In this document: positions 37,626-49,500 of the stretch, piece after piece
Position numbering within the stretch: the stretch's first letter is position 1
Layout of the letters: every line of letters starts with the position of its first letter
Assembly: GCA_030407085.1 (NCBI GenBank)
Contig: CM059585.1
Location: forward strand, 1,435,001 to 1,499,000
Reading direction: 5' to 3'
Source: Trichopria drosophilae
Lineage: Eukaryota; Arthropoda; Insecta; Hymenoptera; Diapriidae
DNA: 64,000 bases
Program-made: the position numbers and the translations under genes
Notes under the pieces: model-generated
Databases searched by the model: none
What the model was told of the DNA's origin: nothing
The model's input: only the letters and a program-made list of their open reading frames with translations

Positions 37626-37864
37626 TTAATTGAGAACTGACGGGTAATTTTCGGAAATAAATCACTTATTTTAAATAAAATTACTTTAGAACCCCATTAA
37701 AGATGTATAAAAATAAAAAAGTTTTGATAGTGTATATAAAAAATTTGTTTATTTTGTAAAGTGAAATATTAAAGTTGCTTGATTCTGTAATACATAATAT
37801 AATAATAATAAATTTATTCAGGGTATAGTTTAGAATGTACACTGCACCTGGCAAAGGTACTCGA

Positions 37865-37977
37865 GGACCTCTCTTATTCTAATTAGTAAAGTTTTTCAAG
37901 ATGGCGCCGACCTCACTTGTTCTAATTTTCCCCTTACCCCCACTTTCTTTGCTTGCGAGCTTGTGATTCGTTCTGAT
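37865..37977. mobile_element. truncated copy of the 39.4-kb MITE
   Basis: GGACCTCTCTTATTCTAATT, CAAGATGGCGCCGACCTC and CCCCTTACCCCCACTT match the element at 39395, but the right end is missing. Confidence 0.75.
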
Positions 37978-37979
37978 GA

Positions 37980-39390
37980 TATCTAACGTGTAATATACAT
38001 ATATAAGGATTGTAATATTTGTTTAACATATAATACATAACAAACCTAATTATTCCAAATAACATTTTCAAGGTAATCTTTTCTTATTAATTGTAACTGT
38101 TCTTTGGCTTGTAGTTTAAACTGTTTGACAATTTTTGTAACAGTTATATTTAAATCGCTGATGTTTAAACATTTGCACGCAGCATAATCGAATGCTTGTC
38201 GACCTATAGACTTTAGTTTGTTAGGAATTTCTACCTTACTGTTCAATACGTTCCGGGTTAGAGTCTTTTTGGTAAGGATTTCGAATATATTATTCTTTAA
38301 TAACAGGGCTCCCAGTCAGTCTCTTTTTAGGAAATTAGTCTCTTTTTTCGACTTTAGTCCCTTTTATTTTCTTTTTTTTGTCAAAAGCCCCTTTTACATC
38401 CTTTTTTTAACCTTTCAAATTTAAATTGTCCTTCTATGGCTTTTTACCTCTTGTTTTCTGCGTATGAATAAATGATTGATTAAGAAAAGTAATTCGTTTT
38501 TCAAATACGAAGAAATATGACAATATTACTTACATTTTAACTTGCGAGAAACTAAAAAATAGTATGAAGCCATTCAAAATTATATCCATATTGTTTTTCA
38601 TCTATAAATTATTTTATAATATACATATGCAGTATGTAGTATGCAACAAAAATTACATAATTATTTTCTCTCTCTATTTAATTTTAAAACTTTGTCAAAA
38701 TGTTTTGAGAAACAATTACTTTTATTATGTAATAATAAAAAATTGTGAATAAACAAAACAATTTTCCATATTTATGATTTTATAAATATAGGTTCCTTGT
38801 ATACATAGTCCCCTTATGAAAAAGTTGCAAAGCATCTTAGGGAAATGGAAAAACTAAGTTATTGAAACTTTAAGGAACTATAAGAAACAATCTTGCGAAA
38901 AATACGAAAAAATGTTTTTTTTTTTACGACGAATTTAATGGTAATATAATAAACAATTTTATAAAAATGTTTGATAAAAAGGATTTTTTTTTTCGTCGCA
39001 AAAATAACATTTTTTAAAATTCATCCATAATTAGTTAAAAAATATGTTTTTTTTTATTCACCAAATTTTGAATGTTTAAATTAATTTAAGCTTTGAATGT
39101 TTAAATTAAAAACGACGAAAAAATTAAAAAAAAAAACAGGTGGAAAAATTTTTTAAAAATTAAGAGTTCAATTCAAATAAAAAAATTTAAAAAAAAAAAT
39201 TTGTTTTTTACCGAATAAAGGCTATTCAAATTTGTTAATCTATTTTAAAAATTAAAAAAATAAAACAACTGGAAAACAGAAAAACATATTTTCTAAATAA
39301 TTACGTATGGATTTTAAAAAATGCCATTTTATTCGAAAAAAAAATTTTTATACACTTACAACTATGTATAATTATATTTATCGATTCTGG
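37980..39390. other. AT-rich intergenic DNA with poly(A)/poly(T) tracts
   Basis: A 66-aa minus frame at 38046-38246 (contains CLNISDLNITVTKIVKQF) looks protein-like but I cannot place it; it may be an exon or transposon relic. Poly(T)/CT-rich sequence follows at 38330-38430, and dense A/T homopolymers at 38900-39350. Confidence 0.4.
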
Positions 39391-39394
39391 TATA

Positions 39395-39574
39395 CAGTAG
39401 GACCTCTCTTATTCTAATTAGTAAAGTTTTTCAAGATGGCGCCGACCTCTCTTATTCTAATTTTCCCCTTACCCCCACTTATTTTGCTTGTCAGCTTGTG
39501 ATTCGTGGACAATATTTTTCGTTGACTTTTCGTGTGATAGTGGGGGAACTATTAGAATAAGAGAGGTCCTACCG
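39395..39574. mobile_element. 180-bp pogo/Tigger-like MITE, TA flanked
   Basis: Left end CAGTAGGACCTCTCTTATTC, right end GAATAAGAGAGGTCCTACCG, TA on both sides (39393-39394 and 39575-39576). It lies about 1.2 kb upstream of the CDK12 start codon. Confidence 0.85.
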
Positions 39575-39879
39575 TACGGTCCTTATAATTTTAAAATGTT
39601 ATAAAAGATGTTTTTTTAACATTCAATGATAATTTATTTATGGTTAACCAATTTGCTACACTATTCATTCGAATATTGGCGTTTTTATATTTTTACTTTT
39701 GTTCCCTACACAACCTCGCCCGTACGAAATAAATAAATAAATAAATAATATCTATTTTGAATCTTGGGGGCGTTTCGCGCGCTAACGAGCCAATAGGAAT
39801 CGGCTTCTAATGCGCATGAGCAGGAAAAAATCTATTCATCGTGTTTTGGATATTTTATTATGGCAACACTGTCATCCGA

Positions 39880-40581
39880 GCATAGCCCGTGCGCGCGTGG
39901 TGGAAACACATAGAAACGTGCCCTTAGTCTCTCCGTGAGAATACGCTTTGGAATAGAAACTGCAGGGAGACACATAGACACATAGACACGGTCGCCAACC
40001 ATTTGCAAAGCAGTGAGTGACGGTACGCTTGCGAAGAAACAAGTGTTCCTCTATAGAAAGCCTTTCTCGACGCCCGTTTCGGAAAGTACAGTTTTAACCT
40101 CTTGTGGGTGACGTCGTCCCGGGTGAAGTGCGGTTAGCGGCTCCGAGGTTGCGCCCCCTTGCATTGTCGTCGCGCTCGAAAGAAAAATCGGCTTCCGACG
40201 CTCGGTTCGAGAGCCCCCGGTTTTATCGGTGACACGAGGCGGCGCTCGACTTAAGTATCCGATTAAAGTGCATACTCGGCCTCGGGGTCGTCTTCCCAAT
40301 CGAAGTGTCTCAGTTTACGCTCAGGAAGAATGTGCAGTAAATCGATTTTGCCCAGGACAATTTTTTGAGTAAGCATCGTATATCTCATTTGTTTTTATCC
40401 CAAAACCTCCCACTCGTAGGCCCCAAGAGCAAGTCATAATAGTACACACCTTCAAACTTTACGAGAAACAGTCGCCAAGTCTTAGCGTTGTGCGATTAGA
40501 TTAAACGTACCCGTCGCAATGATTGTAAACGAAAGGTAAATTAAGGTTATAGAATATTAACTGTTACTCCGTATTTTTCAG
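39880..40581 (+). promoter_or_regulatory. CDK12 promoter and 5' untranslated region
   Basis: GC and CpG rise sharply from about 39885. Candidate initiator TCAGT at 40308. Two splice donors could feed the acceptor at 40580-40581 (TTTTTCAG): GTAAGC at 40369 and GTAAAT at 40536; the latter would give only a 46-bp intron. No long frame precedes the CDK12 ATG. The start site is inferred, not seen. Confidence 0.5.
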
Positions 40582-40589
40582 TAGGTGAC

Positions 40590-43500
40590 ATGCCTAGCAG
40601 TCGTGATATCGAACGTGCCGAACGCAACGGACGCTTCAAATCGAGGAAGAGAGATAGCACGGGCAGCGATTTAACTCGGCACATCTTCGAGACGTCGGAC
40701 AAGCGTCATCGTCGCCATGGAAAGAACAAGAGTTCAGGGAAGAAGAAGAAAAAGAGATCGCGGGACAAGTCGATGGACGATAAACCGAGCCTCTCGTCTT
40801 CTGTAGTAAAACCATTGGTGGAGTACTCGGACGTTAGTAGCGAAGATCTCTCCGAGCCTGAGGCAGGAGAAATACAATCTGAAGATAGCAGGGGGAACAG
40901 CTATACCGACGGTGAAGTGCCTGACTCTCTTTTACAGCGGCGCTACTATGGTGGAGCCCCGGACGTCAGCAGAGTACTCGAGACCTCGCCGATCAGTCTG
41001 TCGCCGGAGCTACCGCAGATACAGCACAGGCACGCTAATCGCCATTATTCGCCGAGCGTCGAGCAGCCAGCGGCGCCCCAGGAACCGGTCATGCTGCGCG
41101 CGACTCCGGAGTATTCGGGCGAGGCGCGACGCTTCTCCAGGAAAAAGGAGAAGAAGCACAAGCGAGAAAAGAAGAAGAAAAGAAGCCTGAGCCCGACGTC
41201 GAGTACCGGTAAGAAAAAGAAGAAGAAGTCCAAACGTACCTCCCCCAGTCTGAGTCCGCGCGGCGTCGTCGGCGAGAACGCGATTCTCAGTCCGGCGAGC
41301 GAGAAACCGCCGGCGACCTGGCCGGTGCTGATAGAGTCGCCACCCTTGCCTTTGAAAGACAGCACGTCGCCGATATCACCGGCGACGCCTCACGATCGCC
41401 GATCGCCCAGCGACATGGAGCTCGAGTCGCCCCCGAGATCCGGTCGCGAACTGAGTCCAGTGCCAATTTCGCTGATGCGGCACATAGAATCCCCTCACAC
41501 TCCTCTGTTACCGCCGAGGCCGGAAACCCCGGAGGCGAACAAAATCCCTATCCACAGCTCGAAACACAGCCCGGAGAGGCAAAAGAGGAGTCCTAGTCCG
41601 GTACTCAGGGGACGGAGCATCACTCCGAATCACATAATGACCACCAGCCGTAGACGGCCGCACAGTCCCAGTCCCCCCTCGAGGCGGAGGGACCACAGTC
41701 CGCCGCGCCGGAGAGAATACAGTCCGAATCCGGTGCTGCATCGGCTCAGACACAGTCCGAGCCCCACGGCGCTCAGGCGCAGAGAATTCAGTCCGAGTCC
41801 GGGCAGCAGCCACCACCGGCGCAACCGAGGCGACGATCTGAACAGGTCGCCCACTTCCGTCAAACGCAGACGGAGAGACGAATCTAATCGCAGGCACAGG
41901 CATCACGACAAGGAACGAAGGGATAAGAGGAAGACCGCCAGAAGTCCTATCGGATCCAGGTATTTAATACGTTTGTTTATTTTTAGAGTAACTTGTTTCG
42001 ATTATCGTTTAAAAATTGTATAACGAATGAATTTAACGAAAATTAATTTCTTTTGAATATTTACAAATATGATAATCAGGTGTTGCTTGAAGCGTTTGTA
42101 ATATTTTTGGTATATTCTTTTGTTAAACAAAAAAAACATAAACGTTGAATTTTGGTTCATGTTGGAATCCATTTCTAATTAGTAATTAAAGGAAAGTGAA
42201 AGTAATTAAATGATGAAAACAAGAAAGTAAAAGTTATTTGGTCGTTTAGTGTTACTTTGTCAAAAGGAAGAATGAAATTATATTTTTCAAAGCATTTATT
42301 GAGTAACATTCAATTAAATGTTAATTAATTATTAAGTAATGAAAATGTTAGTTAATTGAAGTTTGTCAAAGAGAAAAGAACAACAATAGTATTGGCTGTG
42401 TTTTTGTTCTTGTTGGCGCTTTAAATATGGCATTATATACATATTTTATGTTAGATTTAATTGGTGTTGTTAATAAATTAGACAATTTATTACGTTTCGG
42501 TCATTTATTTTGACCCTTTTCAGAATAGTATCAATTTTTATACAAAATAATATAAATTACAATAAAAAAATAAATATTTCTGAAAAACTTTTCGTAATCT
42601 TTTATTTTAGGTTTTATTTAAATTTTGAAATTTGGGTTTTATGTAATCGACTTTAGTAAGCAGAAACAAAATCAATTACATAAAACCCAAATTTCAAAAT
42701 TCAAATAAAACCGAAAATAAAAGATTACGAAAAGTTTTTTAGAAATATTTATTTTTTTATTGTAATTTATATTATTTTGTATAGAAATTTATACTATTCT
42801 GAAGAGGGTCAAAATAAATGACCGAAACGTTAATTGTCTAATTTATTAACAACACCAATTAAATCTGACATAATCAAGAACATTTCACTTAAGAAAGAGT
42901 CAGAAAAGAAAGAAAGAAAGAATTATATATTTTATGTTAATTTGCATTTATACTATACTGTATTTTTTTGTTTGTTATTGGGTTTTTAACCCTTTAATTA
43001 ATAAATAAATAAATAAATAGTCAAACAGAGGCCGATTAATTTTTCAGTTAACATTGAATTACGAACTTTTGTATTCATAACAATTCTGAACGTTTATAAA
43101 CAAATGTACCTGTAAACAATCTTACGTTTTTATTGCATGTAATTTTTTAGTTATGTTTGTATTTGTCAAGGATAATGAGGTTTGTCAGATTAATTAAAAA
43201 CCTGCGAGATTAAAAATGTTTTCTAAATTAAATGCATTGTCGGAATCTTAAGAATCTTAAAAAAGAAAAATTTAATTGTCCCATATTATTATTTTATGCA
43301 TTATTTTTACCTGTAGGAAGAGTCGATTAATTGTAATTACATAGAAAAAATGATAATTATCTAAATAAACATAACGATGTAATATTAAAAATATTGATAA
43401 TTTTTCAGAATTCAAATCTAGGATTCAGAGTTTATTATACAGTTCTAGTTAGATTTTTTTTCTGTTATTAATTAGATGTTTCTTTGTATATATCTTTTTA

Positions 43501-46500
43501 CTTATAATATTTGAAATATTTTCTTTTTCTTTTGTTAATGTGCCATTATTTCATATTTTGGAAAGGTCAATCTGGATCGTTTATTATTAATATAATAAAT
43601 GACAGAAAATCATTATATATGCATGCGTTTAAGGGTAATATATTGTTTGATTTCCTCATTTTGACTTTCGTTACAGAACTCCAAGTAAGAAATTACACAT
43701 TAATTACTACAGCGATACATTATTTTTCTATTAACTTCTAAGAATCGGTTCATTTTAAATGACGCTGAAACTAGCAGCGGAAAGATTAAATGTTAAAATA
43801 CCCTTTAGAGGATTCAAACTGCGCTAGTCAATCCTAATTTTTAAAATGTCGTACAGATTCAAAAGCGATTTTCAAATCGTAGAAACTTAACAAAATGTCT
43901 TATTGTTTATAAAATATTTAAACAATTAAAGCACAAAAATTCCAACTGAGTGTTTAAATCCCAATTTTCTTCTAAAGGTTTCTAGTACATCAAAATATTT
44001 GCAATGAAGAATTTTGAAGTGTAGAAAAAATTAACAAAATTTCCTACTATTGTTTATACATTGTTTAAACTAATCAATAATAGAAAGCAAAAAACTAAAA
44101 TTGGTTTATACAAAAGTTATTTAGATACTTTAAAGACTGGAATACCTCAAGGAATGGTATTTATTTATTTATTTATTTATTTATTATCAACGGTGAAAAG
44201 CCTATTACATAAAAATACAATAACAATATTAGGTGAAACTTAACAATACAGTAGAAAAATAGAAAAATAAGATAACCAATTAAATCGCTACCTATAAATA
44301 TGTAATTAACATAAATAAAAAATTCATCCAAAAGTGGAAAACATTAGAAAAATTCGAGATTAATTTTTCGACTCCAGTTCTCGAACTTCAGACAAAAGTG
44401 AGTTCCATGCTCTCCGCAACCGAGTTATCAGAGCATAATACCCGATATCCAATCAATTAACCTCCTCAATTAATAATTAATGGTATTAGGCCCAATTCGT
44501 TTTATAATGTATGTAAATGACATTTTATTTATTTTTTTTATTTAAGTAAATTAGACGGGCTACATATGATCCACCAAGATCAACCCTTAACAATAATAAA
44601 AGTTAAAGAGGTAACAAAATTATTGAATACGCTTTGTGCAACAGAAAGAAAGGTAACTTTTCTAAAAAATGTAATAAAGATAATAATTGAAGGTAACTAA
44701 AAGAAGATAATAATAGATAGTAATATAACAAAAAGATAATAAATTAATTTAGATTCAAATTGGTGATAACATTACACAATTGTGTTTTAAATACAGTGAT
44801 TTCATTTTAAAGAAGTGAGAGAATCAGATAGCATATTCCAGAATCTTCTTAAACGGGCTTTTGGATAAAAGTACAAAACATTATGAACCTGAAACTAGCC
44901 CATACTTTTATAATTTATCCTTTTTTATATTTGTATTACGCCAGTATTTTAAGTATCTTTTTCATAAATTTAGTGTTGCATATGGGCCTTTAATTGTTAG
45001 GAACCCCTGAGGTATTCGTACACTATTCTTCTTTGGTCCACGAGAACTGTGAGCTGGAAAGTATGGGCTAGTTTCAACCTCATCAAAAAATTAGTTGAGC
45101 AAGTATCTTCGGCTAGTTTGATAAAATTTCTAATATTGTAAGACTTGGGGCCAATTTCACTAACTCTGGTTAAAAGTTAATCAGTTATTAACGTCAGTTT
45201 AATTGCTCATGATTGGTTTTGGATTTAATCATCGATTAAGTTTTAATCGGATTTGGTGAAATTGGCCCTTAGTTTTAAAGGAAAATAAGTTTTTTGAGGG
45301 AGTACAATGTATGATATTATGCAAGATATTGAATAGGAAAAGTAAGTCAGAATAATTATGCCAAGCTACCTTGTCTTCCAACCGATACTCAAAAGTAAAA
45401 CAATGCTTAGATTACAAAAGATATTGTTTTACACTTATTGAAGTTTAAGGTTCGATAATTTTCCTCAGACCATTTTACAATGTTATTGAGGTCCAATTGG
45501 AGTTTAGAAACGTCCATGGGATTAGATATTTTGGAGTAGAGTTTAATGTTATCAGCGAATAGTAAAACATTAGAATGATTCAAGATGTTTTGGCAGGCCA
45601 TTATTGTATATTAAAAATAGAATAGGATCAATATGTGAGCCATGAGGAAGCCCTGACTGCATTATAATATCTCTAGATTTGTAATCTTGTAGTCGTACAG
45701 ACACAGTGCGATCATGTAAATACGATGATCGCCAATTAAATCATTTTCCGTGAATGCCATTATTCCAAAGTTTATTAAGTAGTCTAACAAGATTAACACT
45801 ATCGAAAGCATTTGAAAAGTCAAGGTAGATTCAACCTAACCTTAGCTGGGACAGCCTCGAATAAATAATCGCTGTAAATTAGATTTGTTAAGATTGATTT
45901 CCCCTTTAAAAATCCATGGTGTTCAGAGGCAATTTTATTTATTTATTTATATAAAGAAATAAACGGCCTATAAGACCTTTGTACAAAAATATACTGACAT
46001 AATCAGCGCAATTAGAATAACAAAGAAAAGGACATAAAATTTGGTAATAGAATAATTGAAAAACCGTATGTTAAAACAAAATAAGAAAACTTAATAATAA
46101 GTGTATAATAATCGTCGCACCTTAAATCGAAATGATGCAAAACTAGTAGTGTTTTTTACATCACCGGCAACACTGTTCCATTCACGCCCGAGTCTAGCTA
46201 CACTAGAGTGAAATCCATAACGAGATTTACTATTATTTTCACAAATATCCCGATAACGACTCAATGAATACGATTGAGAACGAGTAGAGAACAACGAAGA
46301 CAAATAGTAAATCAATAATACGATGTATTGAATAAATTGATGGTATTGAAAATTTAGAAGCAACAGTAGAATAATCATGGTTCACATAACTCATAGGAGT
46401 ACCTGACTTATACGACAAATATCTTAAGAACCTGTGTTGAACCCTTTCAAGCTGATCAATATCTTTAGAAATAAAAGGGCGCCAAATAACTGATCCATAA

Positions 46501-49500
46501 GTTAAAATTGATAAGACAATTGATTTATATAAATTTATGATTGCAGGAATAGAAGAGAAATCAGAAGTAGAAAACTTGAAACTTTGATCAAAAATCACTC
46601 CTAAATCATTAATACATAATTAAATAAAAATGATGATAATTTATCAGATATAGCGGATTCAAAAAGTTTTGGGATTGTATAACAATTGGACGGTAGTTTT
46701 CAATATTAGGTTTATCACAGGATTTGTAATTAGGAAATATATAGGAATGTTTCCAATAAGAGGGGAACAATTGTGAATTAAGGGAATGATTGAAAAGATA
46801 AAGTAGAGGAGCAATTGACAAGTATCTACATGATTTTAAAAATATTGAAGGAATACTATCAGGACCACAGTTAAGACTGTTGCGTAATCAACTGATAGTA
46901 CGTTCTAAATCGTCCTTAGTAATGGTTACGTCACTGAAGGTGGTACAACAGTTGATTTTAGTTAAGGGAAGAAGTGATATTGGGGAATATAAATTTGAAA
47001 AATGTTCAGCAAATAAATTTGTAGTATCGAGTGAATTATTACTTGTTTTGTGCTGGTAAAACATATTAGTAGGAAAAGATTTATTAGATTTAGTATTATT
47101 TATATATGACATTTTCAAAATAAATATTATTGGTGAAATGTTATGTTACATGGATGATACTGACGTTATTTACAAAAATAAATCATGGGAAAACTTGATA
47201 ATCTCCATAGAGAACGTCATCCCAAAAATAATAAAATGGCTATACAGAAATTTGTTTATAAATGTTGAAAAGACAAAAATTATAGCATTTGGTTGCTACA
47301 AAGGTATTCCGAACTTTAAAGAAATTAAATGCAAAATGGATATGTCATATTTTACAATAAAGCGGAATATGTCAAACATCTCGGCCTCACATAATAAATA
47401 TCACATAATAAATATTTTTTTTTTTTTTATTTATTTATATCAACGGGTATTACCCCTTTTACAACAATATAAAATATAAACATAGCCGCAACTTAATATA
47501 CTAATTTCAAGTTAATAGTACTTATACAATAACGCCTTGATACATCTTTGAAAAGTGTAGGAGGAACCTTCTAAAAATATAATTCTGGTTTCATAAGTCA
47601 TAGCATTTGCTAAGTTACATAGCCTAAATATCGGTGCATTTCGACCATAATTTGTACGTGGAATGCTTAATGAAAAGATATTCGGGTTTCTAATATTGCT
47701 AGTGTTCGCATTGCAATTTAATTTGTTGTGTAAAAACGGACAATCAATATATGTGTGGACTACTCTATATAAGAGATTAAGGTCATTAACTCGATATATT
47801 GATCTTAGAGTAGGCAAATTTAATTTGGTTGAAATTGAACTATATTCATGTGAAAATGGATGAATTGCTGTTCCAAGTTTATATGCTGCATATCGTAAAA
47901 ATTTACATTGTACCCTTTCTATAGAATTCATATCCACATCATATATCGGTGACCAAATTGGCGATGCATAAAGTAAAATAGACCGAATTAGAGTTATGTA
48001 AAGCATTCTTATTGTGTCAATAAGAGTGAAGTTTATACTTGTCCTTTGTAAAAATCCCAACATTTTTAGTGCTTTATTAGTAACATAATTAATATGATTT
48101 TTGAAAGTCAGTTTCTCATCAAAAATTACTCCGAGATCTTTTATTTGGGAAATTTTAGATAATTGCTGACCTGACAGTATATATTCAAAGTTTAAGGAAT
48201 TCCTAGATTTAAAATAGGATATAGAATGGGATTTCTGTAAATTTAATGACATCATATTTCTTATACACCAATTCGAAAATCTATCAAGATCGTCCTGAAG
48301 TAATTTGGCATCCGATAAAGAATTTATGTTTCGAAAAATTTTAACATCATCAGCGAAAAGTAATATTTGTGAATTTTCAATCACTGAAGAGACATCGTTG
48401 ATGTATAAAATAAACAGCAACGGGCCTAAATGAGATCCTTGCGGTACTCCAGAAGTTACTTGTATATTCTTCGAATAATAGTTTTTATACTTTACTGCTT
48501 GTGTTCTATTTAGTAAATAATTTTTAATCCAACTAAGTAGGCTTCCTCGAATACCAATCGCTTCAATTTTACAGATCAACAATTTTATATTAACCTTATC
48601 GAAGGCTTTAGAGAAGTCAGTATAGATTGTATCAACCTGCCCTTTATTTTCCATACTTTCAGTTACGTACTGAGTAAAAGATAATAAGTTAGTGATTGTT
48701 GATTTTTTAGGAGTAAAACCATGCTGAAATTGTGAAACTGTTGGATGAATTATTCTTGATAATTCCTCCGTGATAATATTATCTAGCATTTTTGGAATAG
48801 CACTATTAATTGCAACAGGACGATAATTAATCACTTCAGACTTATTTCCACTTTTATATATCGGTGATATGTAATTACGCTTCCAAATATCTGGAAGGCA
48901 ACCACTGCTTATTGAACACATGAAAAGTTTTAGTAATGGTTTTACCATTACTTGACAACAGGCTTTCAAAAACTGAGGAGGAATACCATCCGGACCTGAA
49001 CTTTGATTTGATTTTAACTTCTTGAGAGCCTGTATTACATTTGCTTCGGTTATATTAATCTCTTCTATTGAGAACAAAGGAGACCTAATATTACAGCTCG
49101 TATCTCTGGTCTCGTAAGCTGATTTGAAAAAATCAACAAACATATCTGCAACCTCTTTTCCAGAGGATGCTTCTCTATCTCTATAAATCATAGAACTAGG
49201 AATACCTAAATATAATAAATAAAGTATTTTCCATTTGTTTTTAGTAAAGTAAAAAAAAATATTAAACAAAACTATACATTATTTTTGATTTATTAGAACA
49301 TAAACGGACGATAATGCCCTTAAATACAAAATAACCAAAATACTGGTGACACTTGTGTATATAAAAAAAAATACAAATTAGGTAATGTTATAATTTGTTG
49401 TAGTAAAGTAAATATAACAATATTAATATAATCTTATATGGGTGAACAAAATAAAACAATTATGGTTTACTATCTATTATTTTTAAGTATATTAAGATAC

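Larger units (their letters stand above)
44527..47105 (-). mobile_element. Jockey-type LINE, 10-bp target duplication, itself interrupted
   Basis: Flanked by ATGACATTTT (44517-44526 and 47106-47115). Read on the minus strand, it has decayed RT pieces: [21 protein letters not shown] at the 5' side (about 46.9 kb), [10 protein letters not shown] near 46.65 kb, [19 protein letters not shown] near 45.9 kb, then [14 protein letters not shown] at about 45.55 kb (FADN in place of FADD). Many stops and shifts. A second LINE fragment (45940-46600) and a small MITE (45147-45271) lie inside. Confidence 0.75.
44041..47400 (+). pseudogene. old non-LTR retrotransposon RT fragment, split in three
   Basis: Plus-strand pieces 44041-44161, 44488-44526 and 47116-47400 join into one reverse transcriptase segment: [20 protein letters not shown], then [20 protein letters not shown], then [13 protein letters not shown] and [13 protein letters not shown] and YMDD are RT motifs; YMDD replaces the YADD usual in insect LINEs. 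Its style differs from the Jockey-type copies inserted into it. Two antisense LINE copies with 9-bp and 10-bp target duplications, and a third at 47.4 kb, interrupt it. Dead element. Confidence 0.75.

Noticed and set aside
38046..38246. 66-aa minus frame with protein-like composition
   Set aside because: Cannot be placed in a family or joined to neighbours; may be a relic.
41045..41906. Open minus-strand frames opposite CDK12 exon 1
   Set aside because: GC-rich, repetitive codons of the Arg/Ser region open the other strand; the plus frame has the conserved gene.
44160..44185. Tandem ATTT repeats considered as CRISPR-like or microsatellite loci
   Set aside because: They are the 3' tails of minus-strand LINEs; no spacers.
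47512..49269. 585-aa frame considered as a host gene
   Set aside because: Complete set of LINE RT motifs and a 3' tail; it is a retrotransposon.
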